Origin: Choristoneura fumiferana
Taxonomy: Eukaryota > Arthropoda > Insecta > Lepidoptera > Tortricidae
Direction: 5' to 3'
DNA length: 64,000 nt
Assembly (NCBI RefSeq): GCF_025370935.1
Contig: NC_133499.1
Coordinates: 1,936,698-2,000,697, forward strand
Each line of letters begins with the position of its first letter. The first letter of the stretch is position 1. The notes under the pieces are model-generated. The model did no database searches. It saw nothing but the letters and a program-made list of their open reading frames with translations, and was not told where the DNA came from. Of the stretch, positions 19,001-34,000 are shown in pieces. Both the position numbers and the translations under genes were made by a program.

Positions 19001-22000
19001 GTTAAAATTATAGCACACATCAGATTACATTAGGTATGTATATTGAATTGGTAGGAATGGTAATAAATTAAATTAAGTTAAATTATTTTGCATGTCGAAT
19101 AAGTATCTATGTGACATTCCAGGTACCTACGCAACAATGGTTTCTAATATATTTTTAAGTTTACCTAATATAATATGTAAGTAAGTATAGAAAAAGATAG
19201 AGGAGTTAAGTTATTTTATTATTTTACTGGTAGCAATTGTGTACCTAATGTCTGTCATTAGTGTTTTATTTATTATTAGTTTTTATATCGAAAAATTCAC
19301 TTACAGAGTAAATGCATAATTCGCATAGCCATGTGTATAGCTTGCGTTTGAATTGTTTAAAAGGGAGATCTTTTATGTCTCTGGGGAGTTTATTAAAATA
19401 TTTTTATACACATAAAATACGGGCTATTGGTTGTTTGTTTGAGGTAGGTTTTGGGTACAGATAGTAAATTTCTTTGTCTAGATATTCGATTGTTGTATGT
19501 TTTTGGTTTCAGAATTTAGTTTAAAATAATGATTATTTACGAAAGTGAAAACAGCTACCTCGTAAATATACAAGGATGGTAGCGTTAAAAGTCTATGTTG
19601 TTTAAAAAATGGCTTACATGACTCGCGTGGTTTTAGCGAGAAGATTGCTCTGATACATTTTTTTTGCTTTATAAATGCTTTTTGTGTATCTATTGAGCTA
19701 CCCCATAAAACGAGACCATAGCGGAGAGTGGACATGACATATCCATGGTATGCCACTAGAGCAGCCTCCCGTGACACATTGTCCCGTAGCTTACGTAGTG
19801 GAAAAACAAACTTATTTATTTTGCTACAGACATTTTCTACATGTATTTTAAAGTTACAAAATTCATCAAGGTGTATACCAAGAAACTTAACATTATTGTC
19901 TTTATGCACAGGATCATCTCGATAGGCTATATTTAGTTCCATGTTCCTGCCTCTATGTGTGCGGAATTGTATGATTTTAGTTTTGCTGATATTTATAGTT
20001 AAGTTATTATTTTCTAACCATTGTATTGTTTCAAAGAGAGTTCGATTAATTTCCTGTTCATAGTTATTTTCATTTAGGCATGGAATTACAATGGATATAT
20101 CATCTGCGAAGAGTGTTGATGGATATGTAATAGTATCTGGAAGGTCATTAATGTAGAAGGAAAATAGCAGTGGAGATAGGACACTCCCTTGGGGGCACTC
20201 CAAATTTATTTAATTTATATTGAGATTTGTATTTTACTATAGATCCTTTCTCTTCTCTTACTATTTCCGTATATTGTGTTCTTTGGGTTAGATATGATTC
20301 TATCCAGCGATATGTGTTGCCTCTAATGCCATATAACTCCAGTTTATCTAAGAGCTTTTTGTGGGATACCAGGTCAAATGCTTTTGACATGTCCAGAAAA
20401 AGTACACTTACAGGTTGACCTCTATCGATACTATCCATGATGTTTTTAATCAAAGAGAAGGCTGCAGTTGAGGTTGACCTGTTTTTCCTAAAACCATGTT
20501 GCTTTTCATTTATAATAGAGAATGTTTCTGCGAAGTTAGTTAGTCGAGTATATATCACTTTTTCAAAAAATTTTGAAAGAACAGGAGTCAGAGCAATAGG
20601 TCTATAGTTTTGAATATCGTTTCTTTTGCCTTTTTTGTATAAAGGTTTTATGACAGATTTTTTGAGACCATCCGGAAAGACACCCTCACCAATAGACAAA
20701 TTTATAATATAAATCACTGGAAGGATGTAGAATATTTTTAAACGGGAAAAATTGCACAAATCCCACGAGATCGAGATAAACGAATAGGTACTTATGAATG
20801 GAATTGTAGGAAACAGCTATAAGAAACAAATAAAAGTCCTTCAATTTCCGACCTAATCCATAGTAATTTTATAAATGCGAAAGTGTTTTGTGTGTTTTTG
20901 TTTATATTATGCTTGTCCATCTTTTTTTCCATTTTTGGCATAGAGATAGTTTATGGGCCCAAGAGTGACGTAGGCTACTTTTTATCCCGGAAAAATTCAC
21001 AGTTCCTGAGGGAAAAGCGCGCGATAACCGAAAAACCGAATTCCACGTGGGCGAAGCCGCGGACAAAAGCTAGTGATGACATATTTCCATTAAAAACAAC
21101 AGACACTATTTCATCACAACAAATATGATAATCATGTTTATTTCCGAGTATTGACATGAGTCATACATGGGTAGGTTTACCCAAAGAAAAAAGTGAACAA
21201 ATAGGTACTTGCGGACTATTGCAAGTGAATCCCATATCTCCATATGATACTACTTACTAATAAATATATAAAATTCCATAGTCAAAACAAAATAATTTGA
21301 CTTTGACAAAATGTAAAAAAAACAACCCGGCTGCCTTAAAAATTGAATAAAAACTAAAAAAACCGGCCAAGTGCGAGTCGGACTCGCGCACCGAGGGTTC
21401 CGCACAAATATTTTTATTATATTTTATGATGTAACTAAAAATTTATGCTTTTCGCAATTTTCCCTTTATCTGTGCTATAAGACGTTGCTTTGTACCAAAA
21501 ACGGTTCACGGGAAGTACCCTGTAGGTTTTGATTCCCTTGCGATGTGTGTCAAAATTTTGGCTTAGAACTTTGATTTTTTTCACAGCTCCAGGGGACAGT
21601 AGACCTGAGTATTTGATATAAATTTCAGCTTGATACCTCCACGCGTTCTTGAGAAAAAGGGTCTTGACAGACGGACGGACAACAAAGGGTTCCATTTTTT
21701 CCTTTTGAGGTATGGAACCCTAAAACTCACCATACAATTTGTCTGATAGATTTCATGTCACAACACAACAGAACTTTTTCAGGCATTAGTGTTTTGTATC
21801 GTTAATTACTTTTAAGTATATAGGTTATTAATTACCATGCTGACAAATAAGTAGTATATATTTAAAAAAAAATAGGATACCTTTTGTTTGTGTTAGTGCG
21901 ATTTTTTAAGCCTCAGGTTAAATATGAATAAAAATTGGCTGGGTGCGAAGTACTAGGTGGGGGTAATGAAATCTATTGCAGCGCTAATAGTGGCCAAAAG

Positions 22001-25000
22001 TAGAAATAATGTAGGCTCTGTCATCTGTCATACTCATCTGTCATTAACAAAGCATTTGTGTAGACTTAACTGCCTAATTTTAGTAATAGATGTTTGTCTT
22101 CTTGAATTATTGAACACAGTCCCTGTATTGTTCTTAATTCCTCTACCTCCCGGACATGTCCAGCAGATACCAACAATTTTCCTTTTGAAACGGTTTATGG
22201 TTGAAATTTTATATCGAGTAATACCTACACACAAAACCGGGTCGTCAAAATAATACGTATTTTGATCTGAAAACGATTTTTAATTTATTACTAGCGATAC
22301 AAGAACAATTATATATGTTTTGTTTACTATTATTTAAAGAAACCATTAAAGTAGCTTTATCTTTTCGTTTTACAATAAAAGGTACAACTATATTCACAGC
22401 CCTTTGTCCATCCAAATCACGGTATCACAGTAATTTTGTATTATTAATTAATATGCGATAGGTATGATTTTTGTCACAATGTCGCAATGATATTTCAAAA
22501 CGTCAGAACCTCGGAGCCGACAACCTTGCGGACGCTAGGTATACCTTAGGCTGCTATTTACTATTTAAACTACTAATAGTTCTCAAGAAAACTTTACCGT
22601 TATAGTTTTCCTTGTAAGTTTGATAAACTTACTACCATCCTGAATTTTCTTCAAATTTTTTCACCCATTGGTTTAGATTTTAGAGGGGGGGAAATTTTAA
22701 TGAAAATTATGCACTTTAAAGTTGAATATTTTGCAAACATATCTCTCAATCGAAAAATCGTTTTACCAACCCCCTAATGGTTTAAAAGACCTATCCAATG
22801 ATATCCCACAGTATAGGGTTGGATGAGAGAAAAAAAACACCCCCACTTTACGTCAATGGGAGGTACCCTAAAAAAAATTATTTGACTTTTATTGTACCAT
22901 TTTGTCGGCATAGTTTACATATATATCCGTGCAAAATTACAGCTTTCTAGCATTGACAGTCCCTGAGCAAAGCCGCGGACGGACAGACATGGCGAAAGTA
23001 TAAGGGTTCCGTTTTTGTCATTTTGGCTACGGAACCCTAAAAAGCACTGGCTGGCCCATAATTGAAGGTATCACGAAAAACATGCTAAAAAGTGAAGCAT
23101 ACTTTTCCGCTTTTTTTATCTTAAAACGTGACAAAACTGTTTTATCTGAATTTGCGCGTGTCTTGAAATTAGAGCCGGTTTTCGCCGCCTGCTACTAACT
23201 GCTAATACCAACCATTTTGTGCAATAACCAACTTAGAAAAGTTGGTAAACCCCCGACATTGTCATTTCAAAGTTCAATATCTCAAAAATGACTGAACTGA
23301 TTTTTACTAAACATAGCTAAGAATTACTGCAAGGTATCTTGCTATCACGTTAAAAAAATCGCGTCAAAATCCGTCCATTCGTTTGAGAGCTACGGTGCCA
23401 CAAACAGACATACATCATCAGCTGCTGAACCTATGCCTTAGAACGCCACAATGAACGACAACTCGCCACGCATTCACCGGTTGCCCGATGTCGTCAGTCC
23501 ACCTAGTGGGAGGCCTGCCAATGCTTTGCCTTCGGGTTAGTGGTCGCCCACGAGGATTTTTCTCCTCCAACGGTTATCTGTTATCGGTTTTTCGAGCTAT
23601 GTTGATGACATGATGACTTTAGTTCTTCAGCGAATTTCCGTATTCCGGATTTTATCGCGCAAAAAACTCCAAGCATATGTGCTGTATTGCTGTGAGCCCC
23701 AAAAATATAAAATAAAATAGCTGTCTCCATAAGCTTATTGCATGACAGACACCCCTTTTGGGGTTAAAAACATGCAACAATGCCACATGACGACTCTTAC
23801 CCTTTAAGCTAGAACTTGGAGTTGTCCTGCAGGGCTACTACGAAACTCGAAACTAGAAGTTCGTGTCGTGCGGTCCCTCTGACACTTATACTATTTAATA
23901 CGAGAGCGAGAGGAACTGAGTTTCGAATTTAATTCGTAGTAGCCCTGCTGTCTTGATGTCTTTTATATTAGACCCCTGAAGAACCGCCATACTGGTACAA
24001 ATCATCTAATATTTTGTGTCACCATCTCCCGGTCTATAAGGTATGTGTACGTCATGGACTTGCCGCGCCATTCTTTTGATTGTTCGATTGTCAGACCGAT
24101 TAATGATAAAACAAAAATTATCGTCATAGGTATATCTATTGTGAAATGCAATTAGTAGATAGTGCAGTTACATCATGTGTTGCAGGTTACACACGTAACT
24201 ACGAGGGGCGGCTGAAAAGTTCTAAGCCTACGGTACTTTGAGGTTGCATATGTGTTAGCGGTACTGGCTACTAAAAAGACATTTAAATATTTTTTTTAAC
24301 AAAAAAGTAAAATCGACTCCAAAAAGTAACAAAAAATGGAACCGACTACAAAACTCTTGAAAATATTTATTTGGAGTGGAACAATAGTAGTCTACCTCAC
24401 TATACTATGGGTTTCAATCCTTCCTGATGGGTCGTGCTGAGTCACTGACTTCGAACTAGGAGGTATCTAGAAAAATATTTTTAAGGGTTTTTGTTGTCGG
24501 TTCCATTTTTTGTTACTATTTTTTTATTTTTTGGAGAAGGTATTACTTTTTTGTTAAAAAATTTCTTTATTTCTCACTTTTTGGTGATTTGTTGCCAAAG
24601 TACATCTCACAACGATTTCATTAAGCCCAAACACGGCTTAGTTACGTTGTTTTATAACAGAGTTCCGTTGCCTACCTTCCGGCTTCAGCATCAGATCAGT
24701 TCGAAAGAATCATTAACTTAAAGCTTCTTCTTAGTCGCTTATCTAGGTTTATTAATCATGATCGTTTATAGACGCGCGAGCATTACTTAGCTTTGACGAG
24801 TTCCATTGGTCATCTACGGTCTTCTTCATCAGGTCCAGTTTACCAAATGATACTCTCTGAATGTAAATGCTTATCTTAATGCTAAAAATGCCAAAATCGC
24901 CATAGGTTTGCCCTCGATTTCCCAAGGATCCCATCATCAAGATCTGATGATGACTTGGTGACAATGGGACCACCTCAGAAGAGTATTCTTTCGAATAAAA

Positions 25001-28000
25001 AAAGAATTTTCAAAATCGGTCCACAACTGACTGAGTAATCGGTCAACTGAACATATATAAAAAAATACAAACATTAGAAGTTTAGAACATGGAACCTCCT
25101 CCTTTTTTAAAGTCGGTTAAATACTCTGGCATCTACCTGAGCATGAGTTCGCTCTGTGCCAGAACACTCGCTACGGCAGCTGATTTATTGGCTTGCCAAA
25201 GTACCACGTTCATGTTGTTTCAATGTTTACGTGTACCTACTGTGTTTTATGAAGCGGTGGACATGACAACGCGGTGCTGAGGTAAACGTTCCGTGTTTAC
25301 ACTGGTTTAAGAATGCTAGCTAACATTGGATGGAATGTGCCAAAATATTACAGAATAGAATATAGATATGCAACATTCAGGCAAACACAATGAAGAACAT
25401 GCAGCTATATGTGAGATATTAGTGGTAGTCGCTTCTAAACTTCATTCCCTTGTCAAAATTGAGGTCTTATTTGTTGACACACTCACTGTCATTGTCACAT
25501 TCAATCAACCTTATCTTTATCTTTTTGAATGCGATTGTGATGATGCTCCATCGACGTATGTATAGATTGCATGTTTCTTACATCAAAACGGCGCACAAAA
25601 TATGTTCACAGCGCGGATTTGTGAACCTTTTACTATAGTTTGTTGACGTCCGTGACAGGGGTTTTGTCAAAGTAATATTGATGACTAGCTTTTGCCCGCG
25701 GCTCCGCCTGCGTGGAATTCGGTTATCGCGCGTTGTTCCCTCGGGAACGTGCATTTTTTCCGTGATAAATAGTACCCTATGTCACTCTCTGGCCTATAAA
25801 CTATCTCTATGCCAAAACCGGCCAAGAGCGCGTCGGACACGCCCGAAATAGGGTTACCCATTACGAAAAAATTAAGTAATATTATTTTAAGGATTTCGTA
25901 TTTTGTACGGAATATTCCAAGTTTAGGTATATTTTATACCTTAGGCTGTTATTTACTCTTAAACTACTAATAATTCTCAAGAAAACTTAACCGTTATAGT
26001 TTTCCTTGTAAGTTTGATATACTTACTACCATCCTGAATTTTTCAAATTTTTCCATCCACCGGTTTAGATTTTAGAGGGGGGACGCTCGATTTTAATGAA
26101 AAGTTGAATATTTTGCTAACAAATCACTGAATCGAAAAATCGTTTTAGCAACTCCCTAATGTTTTTAAAATAGGTACCTATCCAACGATACCCCACACTA
26201 CAAGGTTGGATGAGAAAAAAAAAAACAAAAATCACCCCCACTTTACGTCTTTACGTCTACACAATTTTTTTTTGAATTTTTTATTGTACCATTTTGTCGG
26301 CATAGTTTATATTCGTGCAAAATTACAGCTTTCTATCATTGATAGTCCCTGAGCAAAACCGCGGACGGACAGACAGACAGACATGGCGAAACTATAAGGG
26401 TCCCGTATTTGCCATTTTGGCTACGGAACCCTAAAAATCACGTCGATCCGTCGCTCCGTTTCGACGTGAAAGACTGACAAACATTCAAACACACAGACTT
26501 TCGCATTTATAATATTAGTAGGGAGGGATTGACGCGCCGCGCGTTTTGACTAGTGCCGTAACGTAAGGTACATGTTAATGTGATGCTCGCTTTAAACAAC
26601 GAGCCTATTAATGTATAGTAAGTACTTAATGTAACGAGACCTATTATCAAATAGACTTGCGTTTGTTGAAAGAACAACGCGTATTAGAATGTCTATTGTG
26701 ACGTATGGCTATCGGAATAGACGCGGATATAAATGAACACGCACGCAAGATGTCTCGATCTCGGTAGGGTTGCTCTGACACGCGCTGCTCGCAATCTTTA
26801 CAAGCTTTTATTTAGTTTCACCTGTCCCCTTGTCTGTCTGTCTATAATCTAATCTTGCAAGTTAAATTCGACTAACTTCCAGTGGTTGGATTGACTTGAA
26901 ATTTGGTATACTTATGTAAATTGCGTGACCATACAATACTGACATCCTGGTAGTCCGCCCAGGAACGTCTCCACAGGACGAAACTCTTCAACGGTTAATG
27001 GTATATCGACTTGAAATTTGGTATGCAAATGTAGTTTGGGTGACAATACAAGTACAGTCAACAAAATAAAGCTTGTATTAAAAATGTTTTTTTTTTTACC
27101 AAAAAATTTGTTTTACCATATTTGCTTCTGTATAAGTTTAAAGTAATGCTCGAAAGTGATGGTTAATGAACCTAATGACACTAGCGTCAACAAGAACGGT
27201 CTTATAATTGACGTATTAACAAAATCTGTCTTAGAAACAGACGTAACATGAGGTCAAAAATATATATACCCCTCCTTTTAGGCTTCGGTGCAATCGGGTA
27301 AGAAACTGGTGCATCTGCATTCTGGCTGGAACTTGTATTCTTTAAACTGAGGGCTGTGCGTTAAAATCTCAATTTGTATGCAAACACGAACAGCGCCTCT
27401 AGCGGAACGTTTGCGATGTTCGTGTTTCCATACAAATTGAGATTTTAACGCGAACGCGATCGAGACATATTTTGTAACCGAAAACTTACACTAAGGGTAC
27501 TGGAACTGGAGAAGCCAAGTCATTGTCGCATTGGTGACACTGGAATTACCTAGTTCTCTCAATGCCACAATCAGTTTTAGCTCGTAATAGTACATTGTGT
27601 CTTAAGGGCGGTAAATAAGGAATTACGAACGAGATTCTGACTGAGGGCTTTAATGAGTCGATGTTCGTAATTCTAGTACCGCCCGTGCGACATACAATGT
27701 TTTTCATCACATTTGCGAGTAAAATTTTATATTTCTAAAAGAAAAAATATAATTCTTCCAAATATTGGCGTTACCTTAGGCTGCGCTCTTGGCAGCGTCG
27801 CCCTCCCCCTCCCTCAGCATGTGCCTGAGCTGCGTGTGCATGTGGTCCCGCAGCAGCGCGCGCAGCGCAGCAGTATCAGTACGGGCGCTCTGACTCATTT
27901 ACCGACCTTGGGCTTCATGACAACGAAATTAGTACGGGCAATGACTCGTTTACCGACCACGGGTTTCATGACAAGCACATAAAGGTCGAGGGTTTTATTT

Positions 28001-31000
28001 GGGGGGTTGCAACCAAGGTAGCCTGCATATTTCGACGCTGTTTACGAGCAAGTGTGATGAAAAAAATGTTTTTTTTTTTATCCTCAATCTGCAACATTTG
28101 AGGTTACATTGTCCTCTACGCATAACTTTATTGTGCTCGCCAAGGCGACGACCTTGGGCGCAGCTGCTGCCATCTGTCAAATGTTTACGCATTTCACCGG
28201 CTATTCGACCGCTGCATTGATGTTATTGTGTTGCGATTGGTTACTTTTAAATCTGGATCCTGATAACAAAGCGTTTCTAGCGGTTTAAACATGGGTGGGT
28301 TTTCTAGAAACCACCATGGTTTGTAGAAGACAAGGTTGATTTTAGTACGTTTCGACGCGAATTGGCGGTAAACAAAGGTTGCTTGAGTAAACTTGGGATT
28401 TCATTTTTGTGAATTCCTCATTCTTTTGTTTGTGGCCTGGTGATAAATAACCGTGAATTGGTCGAAGAACTGCATTTTTTTCACAGCGGGACCCTATTTC
28501 AAACACGTTTTGTCGTGCACAGCGGCAATAAAATCGTAAGAAATTATTTGAACGCAGTAAAACGCAACTTAGACATGTAAATTTCGAAATTGAATCGAAA
28601 TTGAATCGTTCTTCTACCGCTATTCTCAATAAGGTTCATTTCGCTGTGGTCTACTAATGAACTAAACAATCACCTGCTTTAACTGTTATCATTAGTGCAC
28701 GTGCAATAGACGTGCACTAATGGTACTTTCAAAAGCAAAAGGGCATAAATTCAAATTCTCATCTATATTTAACTTTGGTAGACACTGTCTAAGGTTCAAA
28801 ATCGAACTTGTTTCTTCATTTAAGTACTTATTGCTTTTGACGTGCCATATGTGATGTGCAGTGTTATCGAAAATTTTAACATCCGTTTCCGTACATTGTA
28901 TATTGTATTGTATTGTGTCACAGTACAGTCACGTGTCGTTGCTCCAGTCTCGTTTCAAACGGAAATTCCTGAAGATCAACTACTCACCGTCGATTTCGTA
29001 ATACAGATGTATATTGTTGGCCAATTATGAGGAATTCGATCGAAACACCCCAAAGAGTTTTTGATGGGGAATATCCTTTCAATATTTTCTTTTATTTTCC
29101 TTTTGTGGTGTATGTTGGTTTTTAACTGTAACAACTGAGCAACAATTTTAAGTCGTGCAGTTTTCCCTACGATTCGCAGAATGTTGTGATATCAACATCA
29201 AATTTCAAGTCAGGCCTAGTCAGGCCAACTAATGGAATAGGTGATATCGACTTGCTAGTATTATCACAAACATGTCGATAATAATTAGCTTTCGACGCAA
29301 ACTGCATGTGAACAACAATACAGATTGTTACTTCCACACATCGTCTGAATACTCCTACACAGACTTCATATAAGTAACATTATGAAAAGCACAAAAAAGT
29401 CTTTGTTCCCGATAAGTCTAGTGCCGATACAGTCTCAAACTAATTGATACCACTCACTAACTATCTCACGCAGAACGCAGAACACTGGCATCTCTGTTTC
29501 GCGCTTGAACTAGCCACGAAAGTTTTCTTGACTCCCTTCAGTCAGGGGTCAGTGTTTTTTTTTGCGTTAAATCGCCAAAGACACAAGGTCCTTGCATTTA
29601 TTTACTTTTCAGGGGTAAGTCATAGCCATCGTTGCCCAACACTTCACCACTGTTGCTCACATCCCTTGCACAACAAACAAATGATTTTCAGAGTGACGTG
29701 GCACTATAGCATGACGAAGCGGGTAGGTTGCCCCGTCATTGCAAAAAATTTGATTACCTCTATGTGCCAGTTACAATAGAATGCGTCAATTTGTTATTTT
29801 TGAGTTGACTGAACTCAGTCTTTTTGTTCCCAACTGCCGCCAAAATGAGCGTTGTTGGCTTTGTCTCTACTCTTGTTGTAAATGCGTGTACCGCGTAAAC
29901 TTTGTTGAGTTGAGAGGAAAGGGAGACAGTATGCGATCAGCACGTGTGACCTAAAGTAATAATGGTTATTACGTCTTCGTCACAGATTCGAAGCTTGCGT
30001 TTCACAGCCGCTGTATCATTCGGCCCACAGACGGTGTTATTAGCCATCACTGTTGTTTATTATATTAAGGGGCTGTTTCATCATCCATTGATTAGTGTTA
30101 ACTGGCGGTTAGGTGTGATGCCGTCTCTATTTGTTTTGTTCGAATAGACGGAGACGGCATCACATTTAACCGTCGGTTAACGCTAATCAATGGATGGTGA
30201 AACAGCCCCTAAATGTCTGAGGATGGTCCTAAATAAGTGAAAGGGTCTAAATATGGACGAAAGAGCCAGTTTATATAAAATGGTAATTTTAATTAGCGGT
30301 CATTTTTACAAGTGATCATTTAGAAGTGGCCATTTCCCGTTGTTGTGGTCTTAAACTTTAAAGCTTGGTCTCAAACATTTGTGAATCTATCTAATTCAAG
30401 TACACTGACCTATAAATAAAGTCTATCAGATATTTATGCACGCTTTTTTGCGTCAGATATTGGTGCTGTTGACTGTACTATAGTAATTAAATCGCGATCT
30501 ATTGTGGACTTAATTCACTGAGGCCTCAGACAGTATCGACTCGTTAACCTGTTTAACCTTAAAAATGTAGATCATTTGCTTTGCTACCATTATCATGTCC
30601 GAGCGCAGCTAGTCGTACGTAGGGTCATTGACCTGTGGTCAGTCGCCCTCCATTGGGACAGTTCCATCCTCAGTGCCAAGTCTCATGTTGGACATCTTCA
30701 TTGCAATTAATGATTGTGGCCGCGACTTCGAATCAAGGGGGCTACTGCTAAGTATCGTACCGTCCCTCTCACTCTCGTATTAAATAATATTAGCGAAAGC
30801 GGGACGGCAAAATACGAAGTTCGAATTTTGCATTTTGTAATATAGGGCCAGATCTATCTCAGCCTGTCTAGACACGCGGAAGCGTGTCCAGCTTAGCTAA
30901 CTTATAAGAAAAAGGAACTGGCGACGCAGCCGTGTGTATCTGTGTATATACAGGAACCATTTCACCCACATTTTAAGGCCCTGTTTGCCACAAGCATTCT

Positions 31001-34000
31001 CAGGCTCTAGTGACCTTGAGTGAGGCGACCTTTAGCGTTGGACATTTGGACAAGTGTTAAATTATAAACCGGTTCCGCCTGGTTGTCACGCGGCGGACCC
31101 AATGGGCACAGCACACGTGCTATTTTTAACTGACATGAAAGAAGTAGGTTCTATATATTTTGTTATTTATGCATTGTAAATTGTTCACCGATTAGGCGAT
31201 TACTCGAATCCGGCTGGACCGATTTGAAAATAGTAGTGGTACTGTACAACAAGAGCATAAAACGAGCCATTTTACCAGAAACGTTCAAATAGCCACCAGA
31301 GCAGGTACGGCGAGGGTGGATAGACACGTCGAGGGGAAAACGGGTTTAATGCTCGAGTTTTTCGCTCTGCTTTTCACTTCGATTGAGAGAAAATTAAATA
31401 GCAACAGTGGAATGGAAACAATTATTCGCTTACTAGGTAGGTGGCACGCTGCGCGATTCATCTGCGCGAGGGAAGCCGCAGGCAAAAGTTAGTATAATTG
31501 TAATTTTTTAGTTTAATAAATTTAAAAATTATAGTATTATCAAAAATATATAGGAACTTTTTTGTCTGTTTTGTCTGTGGCTGTTGACACCTGTTTACCT
31601 TGGTCTTAGACGAAGATTTTACTTTATGCACTAGAGCATAAATAGTACATAACTGTAGATGCCGGCAACCCCAGGTTCCGGCCGAGGCTTGTATAGTGCT
31701 TTTCTCAAACATTACATGAAATAAAAAAAACAAGAAATGAAGTTGGCGGGACGCTAGTCTGGTCCCGGTGTTGTGTACACGCGTGTCGCGCTGGCTGCTG
31801 GCGGCGGGCGGCTGCGGGCGGTGGTGCTGGTCGTGGCCGCGTGCGTGTCGCATTGCCGGCCAGCGGCCTGCAAGGTTGTATGAAATCTCTTTCACGATAT
31901 GAAAAAAATCCATCTAATCAAGAGATAATTGATCGCTAACTATCCGAAATGAATGGAGCAGCAGATTTTTTTTTGCAATTTTGTGGCTGGTCCCGTAGTT
32001 AAAGTTGCTGTGTGAATCTCCCCATCACCCCTTTCACTCCTGCTCATCCTGTATACTATACTGTATTGTATACTTCAGAGGTGGTCCTGTTGCAACCAAG
32101 TCGGGACCTGTGAGTGGATTCTAGGATAATCGAGATAACTCTTGAAATATTGTAGGGACACCCATCGGGATTGAGCTTCAGCACGAGGCAGCAGGAGTGG
32201 GTCTATAGTCGTCTATATAAATTGAGCTTCTATCACTCCTGCCCTCCTGGATCGTGCTAATTATTTTCTAGGTTTTTGTAGTCGTGTTAATTTTTTTCTT
32301 ATCTATACAAAACACATTGTTACATAGTTATCTATTATATTTAACAACTTACATAACATGAAAACGCAAGTAACCTACGTAGATAAGCAATTTGTTTCCT
32401 AGAACATTTCTGTCTATGATATAATCTTAATAATGATTTGATTATATCATGGACAACTCATTTATTATTCTTCATAATTTGAAACTTCCAAACAGCCCTG
32501 TCCATGATATAATCGTTATTACTTTTCATAATATGGTAGGTATTTTTAGACATTATAGAGATATAGATATACGGTTAGCGTCTCTTACGTATCTGCAATG
32601 TTTGTGTTCTAACACCAACAGATAAAATAGTGACGTCGAGTGGGGATGTTACGCGGCGGGCGTCACGTAGGTATCACCGGTTACGAAACTGGCCGTGATG
32701 GTTGTGTTATGGTGTGCTAAGCGGATTGTGACGTTTGCTGGGAAGATGGGTATTCCCACTGCAACGCAACCCCAGGTTGCGGTGCGGTGCAAATGAGCTA
32801 GAGTTGAAATGCTTGGTTGGTGCATGCCACTTTACCAACGAACACAATTTGTCGTATAAAACCCTTTTAACCCCCGACGCAAAAAGAGGAGTGTTATATT
32901 ATAAGTTTGACGCCAATGTCTGTGTCTCTGCCATCGTGGTTCTTAAACGGATGGTCCGATTTCGATGCGGTTTTTTACGTGAAAACGAACTTCCTTGCGG
33001 TGGCTCTTAAGCTTGAAACAGAGAAAGCGGTGGTGGGGCGGTGCGGCGCGGCGCGGAGGTGGTACCGGTTGTAATATTCGAGCTAACATGAAAAAGGCCA
33101 CACAGAATACCGCGCGGGGAAAAAAGCTTGGCGCGGTATTCTTTGTTGCCTCTTTCACGTTAGCTCGAATATGACAATCGGTACCGCCTCCGCACCGCTC
33201 GCTCCGCCTCCAGCGTCAGTGAGTGTGTGTCTAGCTTTAGCTACATATGTTTAATAAAAAATCGGTTAGCTGTTTGAGATATTGAACATTGAAATGACAA
33301 TGTCAGAGGTAGAGTGACAGTTTCTTAAATAAACTGTTTTAATATACTCTACAAATGTGCTTAGGATATAGTCCGTAAACTAATGGGCTTGTAACTACGA
33401 CAAAAATGCATGCTCGATGAATTTGAACCACAGATAACAAAGAAACTCATAGTCTAAAGAGTTGTCCAGGGGACGTAACCATGGCAACGAGGTACAAGAA
33501 AAAGTTGATCGACCCTTATGCACTACGTCGCAGTAAGTAGCTAGTGGCAATGGCAACACTTCGTAGCGTCGCCGGCGTCGTTCACAGCCTGCCCCTCCAC
33601 GGTAGCAATTAACCACTTGGAATGTAAATGTAAACGAGCAGATAACCTTATCGCAACCTTACCATATATTTCATCATTTTAACCGACACACGAACAACGT
33701 TGATAAATTTTTTCGAAAGTAATGTTACGTGCAACGGCGCAAACGCTGGGGTGCAATGTTCGTTTGTGAGTTGCGAGTTTCAAATTTTGCAATGTATCTT
33801 AAAAGGAAATAAGTTTTTTGTTAAAAATTTAATTTTTAATACAATATTTTATGATGACTACACTTGCATTGTCATCTAAACTGCATGTCCGTACCTAATT
33901 TCAAGTCGGTACTATTAACCATTGAAGAGTTTACTCCTGCGGAGACGATCCTGGCAGGACAACAAAGATGTCACTACCAGATTATTGTATTGTCACCAAA

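Noticed and set aside
31458..31913. A 151-residue minus-strand open frame
   Set aside because: It is low complexity (H, R, P, Q then K/N-rich), crosses the GC island and the end of an AGCTTTTGCCCGCGGC-type repeat, and has no domain character.
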